From Mediterranea massiliensis (lineage in GTDB: Bacteria > Bacteroidota > Bacteroidia > Bacteroidales > Bacteroidaceae): 7,724 bases of DNA. Below, piece after piece: positions 6,471 through 7,724 of this stretch. The notes beneath the pieces are model-generated. The model did no database searches and had not been told where the DNA came from. It was given only the letters and a program-made list of their open reading frames with translations. The stretch spans positions 1 to 7,724 of the forward strand of contig CATXSD010000120.1 of NCBI GenBank assembly GCA_958402075.1, in the 5' to 3' direction. The stretch's first letter is position 1; each line of letters begins with the position of its first letter. A program made the position numbers and the translations under genes.

Positions 6471-6866
6471 ATGATGGAAACAAGAATCACATCCCCCCGC
6501 ATCACCGAGCTGAAGCCCGGCGAGATATTCGTTTTCGGCAGCAACCTGGAAGGAGCCCACGGCGGAGGCGCCGCCCTGCTGGCCTGGAAGAAGTGGGGAG
6601 CCGTATGGGGACAGGGTGTCGGCCTGCAGGGACAGACCTACGGCATCCCGACCATGCACGGAGGCCCCGATGCCATCAAGCCCTACGTGGACGACTTCAT
6701 CCGCTTCGCCCGCGAACACCCCGAACTGACGTTCCTCGTCACGGAGATAGGCTGCGGCATTGCCGGATTCACGCCGGATGAGATTGCCCCGCTCTTCAAG
6801 GACGCGGTCGGGGTAGCGAACATACACCTGCCTCAACGCTTCTGGGAGGTGCTGAACGCAAAATAA
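6471..6866 (+). CDS. Small glycine-rich protein resembling the A1S_2505 phage-associated family
   Basis: This is a 131-residue cytosolic protein with no signal peptide. The start is one of two adjacent ATGs (6471 or 6474), placed by the promoter just upstream. Residues 19-35 read IFVFGSNLEGAHGGGAA, a strand and Gly-rich loop. GAVWGQGVGLQGQTYGIPTM (43-62) and FLVTEIGCGIAGFTPDEIAP (88-107) are the other conserved-looking blocks. This arrangement matches, from memory, a small family found in bacteria and phages and annotated as A1S_2505-like. The alternation of strands and Gly loops is reminiscent of nucleotide or ADP-ribose binding folds, but I cannot establish a ligand or activity. Its last 34 bases overlap the 3' end of the opposing MFS gene. 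Codon use is GC-rich like that of its neighbours. The gene is confidently real; the function is unknown. Confidence 0.85.
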   Translation: MMETRITSPRITELKPGEIFVFGSNLEGAHGGGAALLAWKKWGAVWGQGVGLQGQTYGIPTMHGGPDAIKPYVDDFIRFAREHPELTFLVTEIGCGIAGFTPDEIAPLFKDAVGVANIHLPQRFWEVLNAK

Positions 6867-7690
6867 AGACGCGTGCGCCGACGGCCAAGAGCCACCACAA
6901 TGCACACCAGCGAACAGAAGGCGCAGACCACGAAGACGATGCCGGTAGACGAAAGGATGTTGCCCATGCCGACCAGGGGCGAAACGATGCCGCCCGCCGC
7001 AAAACATACGGCACCGAGCAACGCCGAAGCCGTACCGGAGTTCTCGCGCTGGCTCTCCATGGCCAGGGCCGTACTCGAAGTGAACGTCATGCCCATGCTG
7101 AACAACAGCAGCAACATCAAGACCTCGTACAGCCAAAAGTGGCATTCGTTCATCAAGGCCGTACACTGCAGTACCGAAACGACTGCCATGCCACAACAAC
7201 CGGCCAGCGTACAACTCTCAGGACGGTGGAACTTGACCGACAAGGCAGCCGATACGCCGATGGAAAGCGCATTGATGCCAAAACAGAGGCTGAAGGCAAA
7301 GGCGGAGAAGCCATAGTGCTGCTGCACGATAAAGGGAGAAGAAGCGATGTTGGCAAACAGCACGCCTTGGGCAAAGGCCATCTGAAGAACGTAGCACACG
7401 TAGCGCCGGTCGTGCAGAACGGTGCCGAAACTGCGGAACGTATCGCCCCACCGCTCGGCCGAACGCCGTTCGCGGGGCAGCGACTCCCGGAAGCGCAAGC
7501 AGCCGGCCAGCAACACAATGCCCAGTCCGAACAGAACCCAGAAAATGCCTTGCCAGCCTATCAGGTCGGTCAGCAGGCCGCCTACGATGGGAGCTGCCAC
7601 GGGCGCCACTCCGTTGATGGCACCGATGACCGCCAGCATCTTGGCCAGCTCACGACCCGCATACTTGTCCACTACTGTCCCAAGAAAATT
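6833..7690 (-). pseudogene. Bcr/CflA-type MFS multidrug transporter, N-terminally truncated
   Basis: From the GTG at 7672 this frame gives 279 residues with eight hydrophobic segments, fitting TM5-TM12 of a 12-TM drug:proton antiporter of the inner membrane. The opening VDKYAGRELAKMLAVIGAIN resembles the (R)D-x-Y-x-G-R-E-x-A loop that follows TM4 in Bcr/CflA transporters; APIVGGLL in TM5, WQGIFW before TM6 and the TM11 segment ALLGAVCFAAGGI also fit. Family proteins are about 400 residues, so about 120 residues (TM1-TM4) are missing. Upstream in frame only six more codons (NFLGTV) are open before a TAA at 7691-7693, and none of the three frames to the window edge continues an MFS N-terminus. 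Disruption by an inserted or rearranged segment is therefore likely; a frameshift plus window edge is less likely. The 3' end overlaps the gene at 6471-6866 by 34 bases. Such a fragment should not transport. Confidence 0.8.
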
Positions 7691-7698
7691 TTAACATG

Positions 7699-7724
7699 AG
7701 CCGGACGGCCATTTTTGTCCGGCT
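7699..7724. repeat. Perfect 8-bp inverted repeat at the window edge
   Basis: AGCCGGAC at 7699-7706 is the exact reverse complement of GTCCGGCT at 7717-7724, around a 10-base loop. It lies directly beyond the stop that cuts off the MFS frame. It could be a terminator stem for something continuing past the window, or the edge of an inserted element. An ATG at 7696 opens a plus-strand frame, MSRTAIFVRL, that runs off the window, so it could also be simple coding sequence. No T-run is visible on the minus-strand side. Confidence 0.45.

Noticed and set aside
6450..7214. 254-codon minus-strand frame across the gene at 6471 and the MFS gene
   Set aside because: It overlaps two recognisable proteins in another frame and shows no domain.
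7139..7699. 186-codon plus-strand frame opposite the MFS transporter
   Set aside because: It is polar low-complexity sequence antisense to clear transmembrane segments, so a shadow frame.
7699..7724. Rho-independent terminator at the window edge
   Set aside because: Stem and loop are adequate, but no T-run is visible on either readable side and the plus-strand continuation is outside the window, so it is recorded only as an inverted repeat.

Overview
The window looks like a chromosomal segment of a Bacteroidales bacterium (Bacteroides, Phocaeicola, Parabacteroides or a close relative). The reasons are: a DUF1703-type AAA-ATPase/PD-(D/E)XK protein typical of gut Bacteroidetes; an outer-membrane barrel with an N-terminal carboxypeptidase-regulatory-like domain; a Bacteroides-type promoter (TTTG ... 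TAnnTTTG) before one gene; and signal peptides that all end in Ala-Gln. The species cannot be fixed from the sequence alone.

Layout, left to right. (1) At 3-368 is the C-terminal end of the AAA-ATPase-like/PD-(D/E)XK nuclease-fold protein; its N-terminus lies outside the window. (2) At 369-774 are 406 bases without a gene. They hold a degenerate direct duplication, a candidate promoter and a large imperfect inverted repeat at 536-679. That repeat is built from alternately oriented copies of a roughly 30-bp unit. (3) At 775-5676 are four same-strand reading frames in close order, representing three genes. The first is a TonB-receptor-like outer-membrane barrel. The second is an exported ChaN/EreA-like protein (412 residues if repaired) broken by one apparent single-base frameshift near 3583. 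The third is an exported TPR plus transglutaminase-like protein with a complete Cys-His-Asp triad. (4) At 5689-6294, on the minus strand, is an exported thiol peroxidase (Tpx) with both catalytic cysteines. (5) At 6471-6866 is a small glycine-rich protein with its own promoter. (6) At 6833-7690, on the minus strand, is a Bcr/CflA-type MFS drug transporter that has lost transmembrane segments 1-4 at a sequence break near 7680-7695.

The exported proteins are predicted to work in the cell envelope: the barrel in the outer membrane, and the ChaN-like, transglutaminase-like and Tpx proteins in the periplasm. The order barrel then ChaN-like protein suggests uptake of some ligand, but the sequence does not show the substrate and the second gene looks inactive. 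Base composition changes along the window: 369 to about 4440 is visibly more AT-rich than most of the flanking genes, so that stretch may have a separate origin.

I found no rRNA, tRNA, CRISPR array or complete insertion sequence. The least explained element is the alternating repeat/hairpin at about 510-704.
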